64,000 nucleotides of DNA from assembly GCA_949825025.1 (NCBI GenBank), contig OX463788.1, positions 19,595,799 through 19,659,798 of the forward strand. The letters are read 5' to 3'. The position numbers and the translations under genes are program-made. This document shows positions 50,701 to 61,700 of the stretch, piece by piece; within the stretch, counting starts at the first letter, position 1, and the number at the start of each line of letters is the position of its first letter. This DNA comes from Siphlonurus alternatus (taxonomy: Eukaryota > Arthropoda > Insecta > Ephemeroptera > Siphlonuridae). Under the pieces are notes generated by a model, which worked only from the letters and a program-made list of their open reading frames with translations, did not search any database and had not been told where the DNA came from.

Positions 50701-51946
50701 ATTCTAATACCTCATTGTTCAACCTTATCCTTTTTCTTGAAAGGCATGATAACTCATAAGCAATAGGCACAATTCACGAAGGAAGATATCCAGGATTCTC
50801 ATTAACCAAGTTTAGGGTCGAGTGTCAGCCTAAATCAAGCACACTAATTGCGGTTGGAGAGAATCTGCTTGAGTCTTTCTGGATAATTCTTTGTGACTCA
50901 TGCTCAATAACTCTACTTTTAAAATTGAAACTACAAACAAAATATTTGCATTGACTTACATTCAACTACTAAAAGTGTAAAAGTGTTCAAAAGTGTAATC
51001 AGAGCACAGCATTATTATATCCTAGTGGTTGAACACGAACAATGATGACCCGGCCTTGAGGCAATTTCTGCAGGAGGAATCGTGGCTCAAGGGAATGAGT
51101 GAGTCATTGGCTAAATTAATTCCAAAGTCCGGTCGGCAGGGTAAGTCGTTAGTAACATATCCTCGGTACGTGGGGTCTCACTTCTTAAAGTAACATCTTA
51201 CTAAAAAGCAGAGAAAACTTGTCTGGACATTGACGACTGAGGTAATAATGCTGTTGGCTTACCCCGCAAGAATGAATGAATAATAAAAGCAGATAACATT
51301 TTCCAAAATATGAATACCGTATTCATTTGCAAATTGAGACCAATTAGTGTATTATTTAATGGGATTTGAATATTTGGGATAATACACAACAACATACATA
51401 GATTAGTTCAACTTGGTAACTCATTAAGTATATATTTAACTCACGTAATCATCACTTGACTCTGAGAAGGACCTCCTTTTCTTGATGTCGTCCAAGTGTT
51501 TCAGTTTGGCTTTCTGAAAATAAAATAAAGCACACAGCTCTGTTATACTGAAACATAATTATAATTTTTTATGTATTACTGTAATTAATATTAATATGTA
51601 CACGAAAATAAGGTCTTTACATAACTGCAGTATATATATATATATATAAATTATATCATTCCCAAACCAAAGTAACATCTTAAAACTTATTAAGGGGCAT
51701 TCACAAAGCCTTAAGGCCACATTTAAGGCTCAATAATTTAAGACCAGAAATTTTGGGTCTAAAAAACACGTCTAAAATGAAGCTTTAAATTATCGAGCCT
51801 TAAATGTGACCTTAAGACTTTGTGAATGCCCCTTATTATGTAACCTAAAAAAACATTAAACATGCTGACAACTACAAATAAGATCATTATAAGCAAAGCC
51901 TTTACATTAAAATGAGATTTAAAATATAATGATAATATAACTATAA

Positions 51947-51992
<46 letters not shown>

Positions 51993-52373
51993 CATGACGC
52001 CATATCCCTTTACGGGGTAAGCCAACATCATTATTACCTCGGCCGTCTACAAATTGCCCTCCAAAACACTCGATTCTTGCATACTCCACTTGCTTCTGAA
52101 ATACTCATAACACTCTTTTGCCTTCTGCACTCTCTATTACACTATGTACTTTTAACACTTCTGTTCTTCAAACATTCTGCAATCACATCCAACCAAACCT
52201 TTTTAGGTCTACCTAATCCTTTCATGCCTTGTACACTACCTTTAAACACCTGTTTTGCAATTCGTTCATCACCCATTCTCTCAACATGTCCAAACCAATG
52301 TAGTGTATATATATATATAATGTATGTTTCTAGTGCTGTTAATATGTACACTTTCTGTGTTTAATAAAAGACT

Positions 52374-52411
<38 letters not shown>

Positions 52412-55400
52412 ATATATATATATATAATATATATATATTACATAATATATATATATAATAAATATTACTGATGAATGAAATGTTTATTGCACAGTATTTA
52501 ATCAAAAAACACTCCGTAAATATTAATAATGATAACTCTTAATGAAAACATGATTAAAAGATAATTAGTGTTGAATAAACTGAATACATAAAATTCAGTA
52601 AAACCTTTAGTAAGTAGCAAAGAACATGCTCAAGCTGCTCATATAAGGATACTGTCAAGCCAATTCCCCCCCCCCCCCCTCCCCGTTAATTGATGAAAGC
52701 ATGAATAAAAACAGAAACTTTTTATTTTTAATGTTTTATACTTTTTATTCAAGGCATATGTACATCTTAAAATTATATAACGTTACTAACACTGTGTGAG
52801 GATAGCAAGCAAGCATCATGACTACAGGCACTATTTCACCATGGTGCATATTCTGCGACTGTAATTTAAAATCCACATAATGCAAGCAGGAGTTCATGTG
52901 GTTTCAGGGCTGGTAAAACAAAGGTTGCACCTAAAGGATCAAGCAGCACACAAGGTCCACAATATAAGCCATGAATATTTCAACCAAAGATTCCAAGATT
53001 TCCTGTATCACAAAAAAGGACAAAATGCATTTGTGTATAAAAAAACAGAAACAGATGCAAAAGCAAACAAGTGAAGAGAATAATATATCAAAGAGTAAAA
53101 TAAATAAAAACTCACATTATGGTTGCTGGTGGCATTTGTGTTTGCGTTATTTTGATCCCAATAGTTATTACCCATCTGAAAGTTATCTAGCTCTTGACGC
53201 TCTTCTTTGAAGTTATTCAGTAAAATTGTACGATTGTTGTTTTTCAATTCACCACCATTTCTACTGATTATGTTCAGCAATTGATTATCTTCTGTAATGT
53301 CTTCTGACTCATTCTCTATTTTCTCAGTTTCATTTATATTTTTTTCACCTTTAAAATTTAAGTTTTCTTTTTGAGAAAGATTTTTATTGTTTTCAGAGTC
53401 TGAACTGTCTGCTGTCTCATCACTGGTATTATCCAGTGTCATAGCCTGACAATCGTTGATTATCAAATTCAGTTTGCTTTGATTGTTCTGGACCTCTTGA
53501 ATCTTATTGTTGATGGCATGACAAGCAAGAGGGATTGAGATTAATTCTTGACTGTTCTCATAAGTTGGGAGTTCAACAACAAGTTTCTTGGCAGCACCAT
53601 CAAAAGTTGCTTTGCCTTTATCACTGTTGACTTTGATAGGAAGAGTTACTTCAAGGTTGTACCTGCAGCAAATAAGATTAACTAATTTCCTCGGATTTAC
53701 AGTGAACTGTATCAAAACATAATTTCTTGGAACTCGTGTCCTTCAGGTATACTCCTCACATCTGAAAACCTCCATCGCCAAGAGAAGGCAGGAGAATGTG
53801 CGATATAATAAACAACACATTGATATTACTGCCATTTGCAGTGCCATTCCTGGCAAGGTAAGCATTCAGAGGCGAGGAGTGCACCTGCCTGTGGGTTCAA
53901 TTTTGTAGTGCCTACTTTACTTTAAACCTGTTTGATCGTCATGTAGCCCTCGTATTAACTCCTAGTAATTTGAATATGCAAATCTAAAATATGCTGGCTG
54001 TTAGCAAAATAAGGAAATAAGGATATTATTATCATTCCTCATTTCTCTTACCTCTGCAGCTTATTTCCTTTCTTACTGGATCTACCTATAGTACCGGTAT
54101 TCACTTCCTATAATGTATGCATATGTATATAGATATACCTACACAAGGTTATCGTACTACATACAATAAATTATAATAATACTTTATCCATATACATGCA
54201 CTGCTATGTTTATGATATACAGGGTGGTCTCCCTACGAACAACTAATTCTTGAGTCCTACTCAAGAATAAGTTGAACCTATGTATAGGTTCTTCGACAAT
54301 CGACATACTTCAAGGGTTCTTTCCAAAAAGTCCGATTTTGTTGTGGCGTGTTGAAGAAATACCGTAAGCTTTCACATGCACAGTTCATCTGTGGCTTTTG
54401 TAGCAGAAAATCATGTGAATGACACAGAAAAATCAAAACAAGTTTAATTTTTCTGCAGAGCTCTGCAATAAGCTGCAAGAAATGTGTCACAAGACACTAC
54501 GCGTCATTAACAACGTTTGTTGTGACATGAATGATTCTGTGGCAAAAACGGACAATGTGAAAGAATCCTTAAATTACTATGGCGTAGTAGTTCATATTAT
54601 GGTTGTTAGTAGCCCAAGTCAACTTGATTTTTCTACATAGTGCCTGAAACATATTTAATGTGAATAAAATAAAAAAAATAAAATAAAGCAATAGACAACT
54701 TGCAAAACAATGCTGTAGCAAAAGTAAATAAACTCACACACCCAGTGTACTGTTGATGTTGATTATGTGTGTCCATTTCGCTTATACATTGGACCCCCAG
54801 GCGCGGATCCAATGGGGGTGATCGCCCCCCTAAAAGGTCCCAAAACACATTGAAGGTGTTACCAACCCCCACCCGTCGCCCCCCTCCCACCCCAAAATTT
54901 AACATTGCAGGATAGGGCACCCCCCCCCCCCCCGAGCTGGATCCGCCCCTGATTGGACCTTATGGAAATTTTACGAATTTCACATACAGATTTCAATATA
55001 TGAAATACGTAGGATTGTCAAAATGAATATATCATCGGAATCTGCAGTTTTTGGCCATTTATGCCCCTAAAATATGAATTGAAAGAGGTTTTCTTTTATT
55101 TCATTATTTTAATTTTCATACGACACTAAATCACCCAATTGCATGGGAATGATTCGCAACGAAGCAAGCTCCAGGTTGTTGATTTTAACTGATGTTGTAT
55201 GAAAATTAAAATATTGAAATGAAAGAAAAAAACTTCTTGAGATTCACATTTCAGGGGCATAAATGGCCAAAAACTGCAGATTCAGATGATAAATTCATTT
55301 TAACAATTCAACATTTGTCATAATATATTAAAAAATCTGTATGTGAAAATCATAAAATTCCCATAAGGTCCAATGCATAAGCAAAATGGACACACATAAT

Positions 55401-58070
55401 CAACAACAACACACTGGATGGGTAAGCGAATAGACCACTTGCAAAACTATGTTTTAGCAAAACGTAAACAAACTCATTCACCCAGGCAGAGCGTACTTGA
55501 TTAGGAGGCCACAACCCAGCCGGCGCGATCGTCATCTGTCGAGACATTAGCCGTCCGGAATTTAAAAAATAACATGCAATGTAATCGGGAGGAATTATTT
55601 TTTTTTAGATATTTACTTGATATTAATGAAGGTGTCTTATAGTGCGATAATACTTCAATGTATAAGTCTACCGTTTGCTAATTATTTTATTTAGTTCATA
55701 AATATCATACTTCTTGAGAAATAAGACGGTAAAGTTAGGGCGGGAACTTGGTTCTATCTTCCAAGCTTTAGTAATGTATCATGACGTCACGAAATATTGA
55801 AAATACAAAAGTACTTGAATCAACTTTCATACATTATTTTCGATGTAGTAAATAACTTTACTTGATATATACAAAGTATAGAAATTGCAATTAAGTAAAG
55901 TGAAAGTCACTCGCTATGAAGAAAGGCTTTCAATGTTCATATGACGTCATCGCCAGTAAACTGACTTTTATTACTTCGCGCATGCCGGCGCATGCGCAGA
56001 TGTAACAGAATTAAGTAGCAGAAGTCGGGTTCATAAAAGTTTAATTAAAGTGTATTAATATTGTTTTTGCGTGAAAAAAATGTTGTCCAGTAAGATTAAA
56101 CTATATTAGAGTTAAACTTGTTTCATTTTCAAAACTCGAGCATACAGCGTAATTGTCGTAAACCGCGGCCAAAGTGAAGCCCTCTCCCATTTGATTACAC
56201 GCAAACCTGCTGCTCAGTAGGCCGGCTATTGAAAAGTGGGCGCGGTCGTGCTGTGGCCTCCTAATCAAGTACGCTCTGACCCAGGTATTGTTGGTTGTTG
56301 ATTATGTGTATTTTTTTTCCAATACATTGGACCTTATGGGAAATTCACGTTTTTCACATACAGATTTCAATATGTGACATACGTATGATTTTAAAAATAA
56401 ATATATATTCGGAATCTGCCGTTTTTGGCCATTTATAATATTGAAATGTGCATGTGAAGACATTTTCTTCATTTCAAAATCTTAAATTTCAAATTATACT
56501 AATCAGCCAATTGCATTGAGAAAGCATATGACTTTAAGCAAGCTGAAGTTTGTTGGTTAATTTTTTAATTGTTGCAATAATCAACAAACTCTGGAGCTTG
56601 CTTAAAGCTATACTAACTCATGCAATTGGCTGATTATGTATAATTTAAAATTTAAGATTTTGAAATGAAGAAAACTTCTTCAGATGCACATTTCAATATT
56701 ATAAATGGCCAAAAACTGCAGATTCCGGTGATATATTTATTTTTAAAATCCTACGTATGTCATGTAATGAAATATGTATGTGAAGATCGTAAATTTCCCA
56801 TAAGGTCCAATGTATTAGAAAAAATATACACATAATCAACAATATTAGTATGTGAGTTTGTTTACTTTTTGCTAAATAGGGTTTTGCAAGTGGTCTATTA
56901 TATAAAAGTATGATACCCGGTATGCATACCTCCAGGTGCGGATCCAGCAAAAAAATTCGGGGGGGGGGGGGTTACAAAATTTCGTGGGGGGGGGGTAGCC
57001 TAATCTAATACCTAAATAGCCCAATGTTAAAAAAATTGGAGTGGGGGAAACGCCAATATTGCCCATGTTGTTAAATCCAAAATTTCGGGGGGGGGGGGGG
57101 GAGGTCCCCCTTTAATCCGCGCCTGCATACCTCCAGGCATAAACTGCAATTTGCAATTTAGCATCTTGCAAAAAATGATTGGATATAACACCTTTTGCCT
57201 TTGAACTATATATGCATAGTGCATACGGTATGCATACATATATATATACCAGCCAAATTAAACAGTATGCATACATAGAGTGTGCAAACATGATATAATA
57301 GAAATAACATACTTGTCATGGTTCAGTCGAAGAATGGTATCAGTGACATCCAAACAACAATTCGCAGTAGACAACAACATCGGCAAATTAATCTTGATTA
57401 TCAATGCAGTCTTCACACCTAATGAATTTTCTCGAAAAACAATATCATATTCAGGAGTTCGCTTTTCCATGATCCTTAGCATACACTTCTGTACAACACC
57501 CTTGTACTTAAGTTTTGGAAACTTAAGAAGTTGTCTATTTAGTTTATAATTCAAATAAGTTTCAGCAGCATCCAATGCCGTGTTGTGAACCAAAGTACGG
57601 AATGCCGGTTTATTTTGTGCAAGTTGTAAAGTACTGTCGTTGAACAAAACATCAATGACATCGCAAACATTTTTCTTACGGTCAATTTCTTGCCTCGAAC
57701 TTCCGATAATGTAAGGTATACTACAATCTTGTCCACCTTTGATTTGGTCGTAAGGCTGACATTTTGATCCATCCACTTTAGAAGTGGTACAAATGTTTAT
57801 CATAACCTTGCCTCCGGCAATGTTCCAAGTCTTAATTACGTAGTTCCCACGGGGTTCAATGAATTCGACATCGCTTCCTCTCTCGCGTTCGTATTCAGCA
57901 ATTTCGGACTCATAAATTTCACGGTTTTTTGGATCACTTAATTCTTTCGCATACTCAATAAGAAGCCCTCGAAATTTTTCCTCCTTCAACGCAATGCTCA
58001 GTTTACTTGCTTCTTCAGAGCTAATCTCAAAATTATTCGGCCGGTTACGAGCATCTTCTTGAGCCGCCAT
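47752..58070 (-). CDS. DNAAF2: Dynein axonemal assembly factor 2 (Kintoun, PIH1 family)
   Basis: Five exons on the minus strand: 58070-57313, 53662-53116, 51513-51445, 49001-48799 and 47977-47752. Phase is conserved throughout, giving 600 aa. The start is the first ATG of exon 1 (MAAQEDARNRPNNFEIS). Exon 1 carries the PIH1 domain, with FRGLLIEYAKELSDPKNREI, then EYERERGSDVEFIEP, VMINICT and CSIPYIIG. The CS-like fold (LIIKINLPMLL ... LEVTLPIKVNSDKGKATFDG) is split by intron 1. Exon 2 continues as an acidic Asn/Glu/Ser-rich linker. Exons 3-5 hold the conserved C-terminal modules KGILKGFS, KKSVSFSEVVSKQYFR and PDSSILGQRKKNQRR, ending in an acidic FDIDM. Kintoun pre-assembles axonemal dynein arms with HSP70/HSP90 in the cytoplasm, so motile cilia are implied. 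The human protein is longer (more than 800 aa); the difference is mainly in the linker. Confidence 0.93.
49868..50185 (+). mobile_element. tRNA-derived SINE
   Basis: The head CTCTGTAGTGTAGTGGTTAG then TACCTCTGG carries a Pol III A box (TAGTGTAGTGG). CCCCGGTTCGATTTCCGAAC carries a B box (GGTTCGATTTC), spaced as in a tRNA. A body of about 230 bp follows, ending near GGATATCTTTTACCC. The head is too diverged at the acceptor stem for a functional tRNA gene. It lies in DNAAF2 intron 3, antisense to the gene. Confidence 0.75.
50195..50410. mobile_element. Inverted pair of tRNA-like repeat ends
   Basis: CTTAAAGCATGCACTCAA, AGTAAATTCCAAACTCTTGTG and GATATGAACACCAGATCTTC are mirrored by GAAGATCTGGTGTTCAAATC, CACAAGATTTTGGAATTTAC and TGCATGCTTTAAG. 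GGTGTTCAAATCCC is B-box-like on each strand. It looks like a tRNA-related repeat turned into a fold-back structure. Confidence 0.6.
50483..50717. mobile_element. Palindromic element, CAGATTTTT/GGGAACTATTTTT family (copy 3)
   Basis: AATGTGAAAATTTTAGTGGC plus TTAATCGAAAG is exactly mirrored at the right. The core TTTTTTCAGATTTTTCTGAG and GGGAACTATTTTTAAAAAAA matches the elements at 21345 and 21716. The outer arm sequence is not shared with those copies. Confidence 0.7.
50990..51275 (+). mobile_element. LINE 3' end fragment (sense strand)
   Basis: The fragment ends GACGACTGAGGTAATAATGC, TGTTGGCTTACCCCGC and then a GAATGAATGAATAATAAAA tail. The same end, TAGACGGCCGAGGTAATAAT and GTTGGCTTACCCCG, terminates the reverse-strand LINE at 52012-52312. 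A short frame before it (CTGCAGGAGGAATCGTGGCT onward) may be a decayed polymerase tail; no motif is diagnostic. Confidence 0.5.
51692..51834. mobile_element. Palindromic MITE, AGGGGCATTCACAAAG ends
   Basis: AAGGGGCATTCACAAAGCCT and its mirrored partner CTTTGTGAATGCCCCTT bound 143 bp. The arms pair through CCACATTTAAGGCTC(A)ATAATTTA and the loop is short. The flanks TTATT / ATTAT leave the target duplication ambiguous. It lies in the DNAAF2 intron between exons 2 and 3. Confidence 0.7.
52012..52312 (-). mobile_element. 5'-truncated LINE, RTE/R2-type polymerase tail
   Basis: The minus strand encodes LHWFGHVERMGDERIAKQVF, then GMKGLGRPKKVWLDVIAECL and stop. The WFGHV.RM ... GRP...W.D signature is a well-known C-terminal block of LINE polymerases. 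The 3' UTR ends GTTGGCTTACCCCGTAAAGG next to a (TA)n microsatellite at 51953-51990. It is 5'-truncated at about 52312, where another TA-rich tract begins. Confidence 0.8.
52377..52460. repeat. (TA)n-rich tract
   Basis: About 80 bp of interrupted TA repeats beside the truncated LINE. Confidence 0.85.
54690..55427. mobile_element. Long palindromic element, CAATAGACMACTTGCAAAAC type (copy A)
   Basis: Starts AATAGACAACTTGCAAAAC. The arms contain GTTGATTATGTGTGTCCATT, CATTGGACCTTATGG and GGCCATTTATGCCCCTAAA(A) with their complements (CCATAAGGTCCAATGCATAAGC, TGGACACACATAATCAAC). The left arm is interrupted by a hAT MITE (54798-54951). The right arm lacks its outermost 60 bp, where copy B begins. 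Confidence 0.75.
54798..54951. mobile_element. hAT MITE with CAGGCGCGGATCC termini (copy 2)
   Basis: CAGGCGCGGATCC and the end GGATCCGCCCCTG are inverted. ATTGGACC occurs on both sides (54788-54795 and 54952-54959), an 8-bp target duplication with two extra C at the left. The duplicated bases belong to copy A of the palindromic element, so the hAT MITE is younger. Confidence 0.85.
55428..56906. mobile_element. Long palindromic element (copy B)
   Basis: AATAGACCACTTGCAAAAC and GTTTTGCAAGTGGTCTATT are intact inverted ends. The arms then pair through AAGTAAACAAACTCA, GATTATGTGTATTTTTTTTC and CATTGGACCTTATGGG. A 792-bp hAT element (55487-56278) lies in its left arm. The central hairpin pairs AATTGCATTGAG..., GCTTGCTTAAAGC and GTTTGTTG segments. 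It is in direct tandem with copy A. Confidence 0.8.
55487..56278. mobile_element. hAT-like element, CAGAGCGTACTTGATTAGG ends
   Basis: CAGAGCGTACTTGATTAGGA with GGCCACA is mirrored by TGTGGCCTCCTAATCAAGTA with CGCTCTG, a 27-bp perfect inverted repeat. ACCCAGG flanks both sides (55480-55486, 56279-56285). Inside are TGACGTCA at 55782 and 55942. The interior is not palindromic and has no recognisable transposase. Confidence 0.85.
56933..57125. mobile_element. hAT MITE with CAGGTGCGGATCCAG termini (copy 3)
   Basis: CAGGTGCGGATCCAG at the left and ATCCGCGCCTG at the right are the inverted ends. CATACCTC flanks both sides (56925-56932 and 57126-57133) as an exact 8-bp duplication. Two long G-runs flank a core complementary to that of the copy at 5506. 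Confidence 0.9.
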
Positions 58071-58340
58071 TTCTTCGTTTACTTCGTTGTAGTGTTGTAG
58101 TTGTGTAGTTACTGTGGTTGTAGTGTGGGGTCCCTGGGGTTGTGATTTGTGATCAAGAAGGCTACAGTAGCCTTCTTGTTTGTGATACACTAGGAACTGT
58201 CTGGGTCTACGTCGGTCGTAGACGCATTAAATCTACGCCGGAACTTTTTCAATGTTCAAAACATCCATGACGTCACCCGACGTAGCTCTATTAAATCTAC
58301 GTCGGTTGTATAAAACATATGATTCATGACGTCACTAATA
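58071..58340 (-). promoter_or_regulatory. DNAAF2: DNAAF2 upstream region with duplicated CRE block and hairpin
   Basis: Immediately upstream of the DNAAF2 ATG. CAAGAAGGCTAC-A-GTAGCCTTCTTG is a perfect 12-bp-stem palindrome at about 58153-58177. Farther out, a block of 60-75 bp (TCTACGTCGG..., ATTAAATCTACG, CATGACGTCAC) occurs twice in tandem. Each copy ends in the palindromic CRE octamer TGACGTCA (58268-58275 and 58327-58334). This suggests CREB/ATF control. No RFX X-box, the usual ciliary-gene element, was recognised. Confidence 0.5.
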
Positions 58341-58678
58341 TAACAAATGCAATAAACGGAGCTAATTGTTCAAATTTTTTACTCCACTGACTTGTACGTG
58401 TAATTATATTATAATTGATTGTAATAAACGGTAATATGCAGAGTCTGTAGTAATTTTTATATTTATTAACTGTAAATATATTATATTTATATATAAGTGC
58501 ATATATTATAATATATATAATATCATAATATGAAATCATTAAAATATTATTAAAAATTCGCATCTGCAATGTATATATAATTAATTCTGTATATAAATAA
58601 TTATATATATATAATATATATTATAATATATATTATAATATATATTATATAATATTATAATATAATATTAAGTCACAC

Positions 58679-59004
58679 TTGGATGGGTGACCGTTTCAAG
58701 TAAAAAATACGCTGCTCCCTCCCTGGGGAAAATTCGTCTCGCTTTCCACCCAGTGCAGTGATGCACTTGTGCAGTGTACGTGGTTCCCCAGGCTTTGGAC
58801 ATCGCTTTGGTCCATTGAGAAAAAGTAGAGGTGTCCGTCCTGACTGAGGTTTTCCACGTACGGTTCCCTCAGTTTCAACCTCAGCGAATGCTGGGACGCG
58901 TAAGCATGCAGGCCGTGGCCACTATCCGTTCCCTACCTTATCCCTACCTTATCCCTACCCAGTACCCCGCCGCGAGATGTAAGCTCTTAGGGGTGTATCC
59001 TTGT

Positions 59005-59064
<60 letters not shown>
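58679..59064 (+). mobile_element. 5S-derived SINE, head truncated, with (TA)n tail
   Basis: Begins inside the 5S-like head at CTTGGATGGGTGACCG (box C), followed by the full body: CCACCCAGTGCAGTGATGCA, GTCCGTCCTGACTGAGGTTT, AGGCCGTGGCCAC and AAGCTCTTAGGGGTGTATCC. The tail is TTGT, a 17-base A run and about 45 bp of TA. The match to the copy at 1063-1312 is close, so both are fairly recent. Confidence 0.85.
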
Positions 59065-59067
<3 letters not shown>

Positions 59068-59542
59068 CATATACTAAATTAATTTAACTAAAAGGCATCA
59101 GCTATAGTGCAATTAAGTGACGACGAAGTTATAAAAAAAAAAAAACTTTCCGGCAAAACTGGCATAAGAAATAAAAGCGTTCGTGAATTGAGTGAAACTG
59201 TGACAGGCACGGACTGGGCCGAAATTTTCCACCGAACGAGACAAAAAAGACGGCCCACATAGGCGGAGCCCCCCAATAGCCCGCCGCAGGCGCGATTTTT
59301 TTTAGGATTTCACTAGATTTTTTACTTAATTTTACTAGAATTTTTACTTAAGTTCACTAAAGTATCCTCAAATCACCTAAAATATTTTTCGCAGCTATAG
59401 GTGCGATATTTTTCACCTAAAATATTTTTCGCAGCTAGGTGCGATATTTTTTTAGGATTTCACTAGATTTTTTACTAAAGTTAACTAAAATATCCTCGAA
59501 TTGCCTAATTTTTTTTTCTTATTCTTAGCTATATACAATTAA

Positions 59543-59733
59543 AAGGGACGGATCAGCTGGTTTTTTAGTCCCAATTGATTAACATGTTGTAATCCTTAGC
59601 AAATTTACAAATATTCTGAAAAAGTATACCTAAAAGACACAGCAAAAATTTCAAAACAATTATTCGAGACATTTTTTTTTATTAATTTTTTAGTTTCGCT
59701 CTCCATGAGAAAATACTTTGCTGAAAATTAAAA

Positions 59734-59788
<55 letters not shown>

Positions 59789-59930
59789 ATCGGCTAGAAT
59801 ATATGTTTTGAAATTTTTTCTGTGGCGTTCAGGTACTAAAATCTGTCTCTCTTAAAAAAAAAATATATATTTGCATGTGAATTTGCAAAGGTTTACATTT
59901 TTTACATGTTAATCAAATAGTATCACGAAT
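59543..59930. mobile_element. TTAA-flanked palindromic MITE, family A (diverged copy 4)
   Basis: TTAA (59539-59542) is followed by AAGGGACGGATCAGCTGG. The arms keep TTGATTAACATGTTGTAATC and the mirrored GTTTACATTTTTTACATGTTAATCAA. The centre has an (AAAT)n expansion at 59727-59790, and the right end is lost. Confidence 0.65.
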
Positions 59931-60468
59931 ATCGCTTAAAATATTTTATTATTAACTTTACTAAGAAAATAATTATATTTATCATTTTTAAGTCCCCTAT
60001 TCCCCTGTATAATTACAATCACACCGGCAAAATGGAATAGTATAATTCTTTGAAGAAATAATAGAAGTGTAGAATTAAATTTAATTATATATTTTTTTTA
60101 TTTAAAAACTGAGCATTTTAAATTAAAATAAATTGTGTCCTTAATGTTAATGTTAATAAATACATGTTATATTTATAATATTTTTTTTCCATGGTGAATC
60201 AAACTTCTTTAAAACATAAGAAAATAATTATTTACTCGTGATTTGCTAGGATTGTATCTTATTTTGTAATATGATAATTATGGTGATTATAACATTATGA
60301 GTGACCTTTAATTATAAAAGTAAAACAAAAACATTATTTGATTATAAAGTAAATAATTTTGACAAAAAAATAAGCAGATTGCATAAAGTTAAACATAATT
60401 TTTGATAAAAAACAAATTAATGGTAATCACGAGTTTCATATTTATAAAAAAGTTAGAAAATTATTTAA

Positions 60469-60824
60469 AGGTAAGATAACACGAAACATCGATTGTTGTA
60501 GTCCCATTTGATTAACATGTAAACCTTAGCAACCTCATAATAATTCTGAATTTATTTTTTTTGAAAAATTTCAATCGCTCATTCCGATTTTTTTAAAATT
60601 ATTTTTTAAATTTTCCAGTATATTATAGTGTATAGGGCTTTCCCATGGAGACCTAAACTAATAGATTAATATAAAAAAATCGGATCGAGCGATTGTTTTG
60701 AAATTTTTGCTACATTTTTTTGTTGCTAGGAACTGCCTCTAAAAAAAAGAATTTCAAAATTATTATGATAAGGTTTACATGTCAAATGGGACTACATCAA
60801 TCGATGTTTCGTGATATCTTACCC
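60469..60824. mobile_element. TTAA-flanked palindromic MITE, family A/C relative (copy 5)
   Basis: TTAA (60465-60468), AGGTAAGATAACACGAAAC at the left and GTTTCGTGATATCTTACCC at the right, then TTAA (60825-60828). The arms share TCCCATTTGATTAACATGTAAACC and the core AGGGCTTTCCCATGGAGACC (split by single changes) with family A, but the outer ends look like family C. Confidence 0.8.
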
Positions 60825-61700
60825 TTAACTACAAGCTACTTTTTGAAGCAAAACAATCAAGAACTTGCTCATTTTTAGCCTTATATTCAATATTTCTATA
60901 ATTCTCAGTATTCTCACAAAACGTCAACATAATAATTATATATTAATCTGTCTTGAGACAATCTACTTTTAATACGCGTTTTCAATAGCTTCAATTTTTA
61001 GAAAATTAGCGTTCACATGCTACTTGTGCGAGTTGTGTGCAGCTGTGTTTTTAATACAATTAAATTTATAAGCAATAACTTTTAATTGCAAATACGCGCG
61101 GGTCGAACTCAAAATATGTTATGAATGTTATGATTAAAAATTAAGATGTCATATTATGTACTGTATACGATTTCGTAAGAAAGAATACTTTTAATTTTAT
61201 AGTTTTATTTATTCCCGTCTTCATCCTTTACTTTTTTTCTTTCATTTTTTTTTTCTCTTCTTTTTCTCTCTTATATTCTCCCTTTTTTTTTTCTTTGTGG
61301 CCAGCGGCCCACATTTGGCCCGGCGGGCCAGTCCGTCGCTGCGTCATCGCGACCTTTGTCCTGACATTACTTTTACAAGAACAGATTGGGCGCACTACAT
61401 TGCACGTAAGATCCTATATACGGAGCAATTTTTTTATCGCGGTATTGTTAATTCTTTACACAAGTTCTGTTTCCGAATTGAAAATCACGTATTGTCACTA
61501 TAACCTTTTACATTTGCCACTATTAAAATATTATTTGCAACCCCAGCTCACAAGGAACACTAGGCTCACGAGGTGTAAATCGCAAATCTCGATGAAACCT
61601 TCAGGGTTGGTTGTCCAAGCCGAGTGATGAAGAACGGTACCAATTTTATCGGCAACCGTCAATATTTACCCATAGAACGGGCAGGGAGAACCCATTTAAA

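Larger units (their letters stand above)
59204..61341. mobile_element. Probable 2.1-kb hAT-type element holding two TTAA MITEs
   Basis: CAGGCACGGACTGGGCCG at the left pairs with CGGGCCAGTCCGTCGCTG at the right, with further GGCCCAC homology inward. CAG...CTG ends of this kind are hAT-like. No target duplication is visible (AACTGTGA against CGTCATCG), so the pairing may join two different insertions. The interior is AT-rich, shows no transposase, and carries the MITEs at 59543 and 60469. Confidence 0.5.

Noticed and set aside
58071..58190. N-terminal extension of DNAAF2 in frame upstream of the chosen ATG
   Set aside because: The extension has no ATG, is Thr/Gln-rich, and includes the palindromic hairpin; it is better read as 5' UTR.
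61295..61627. 110-codon frame starting MWPAAHIWPGG
   Set aside because: Its first part is the terminal inverted repeat of the 59204-61341 element; nothing downstream resembles a protein family.
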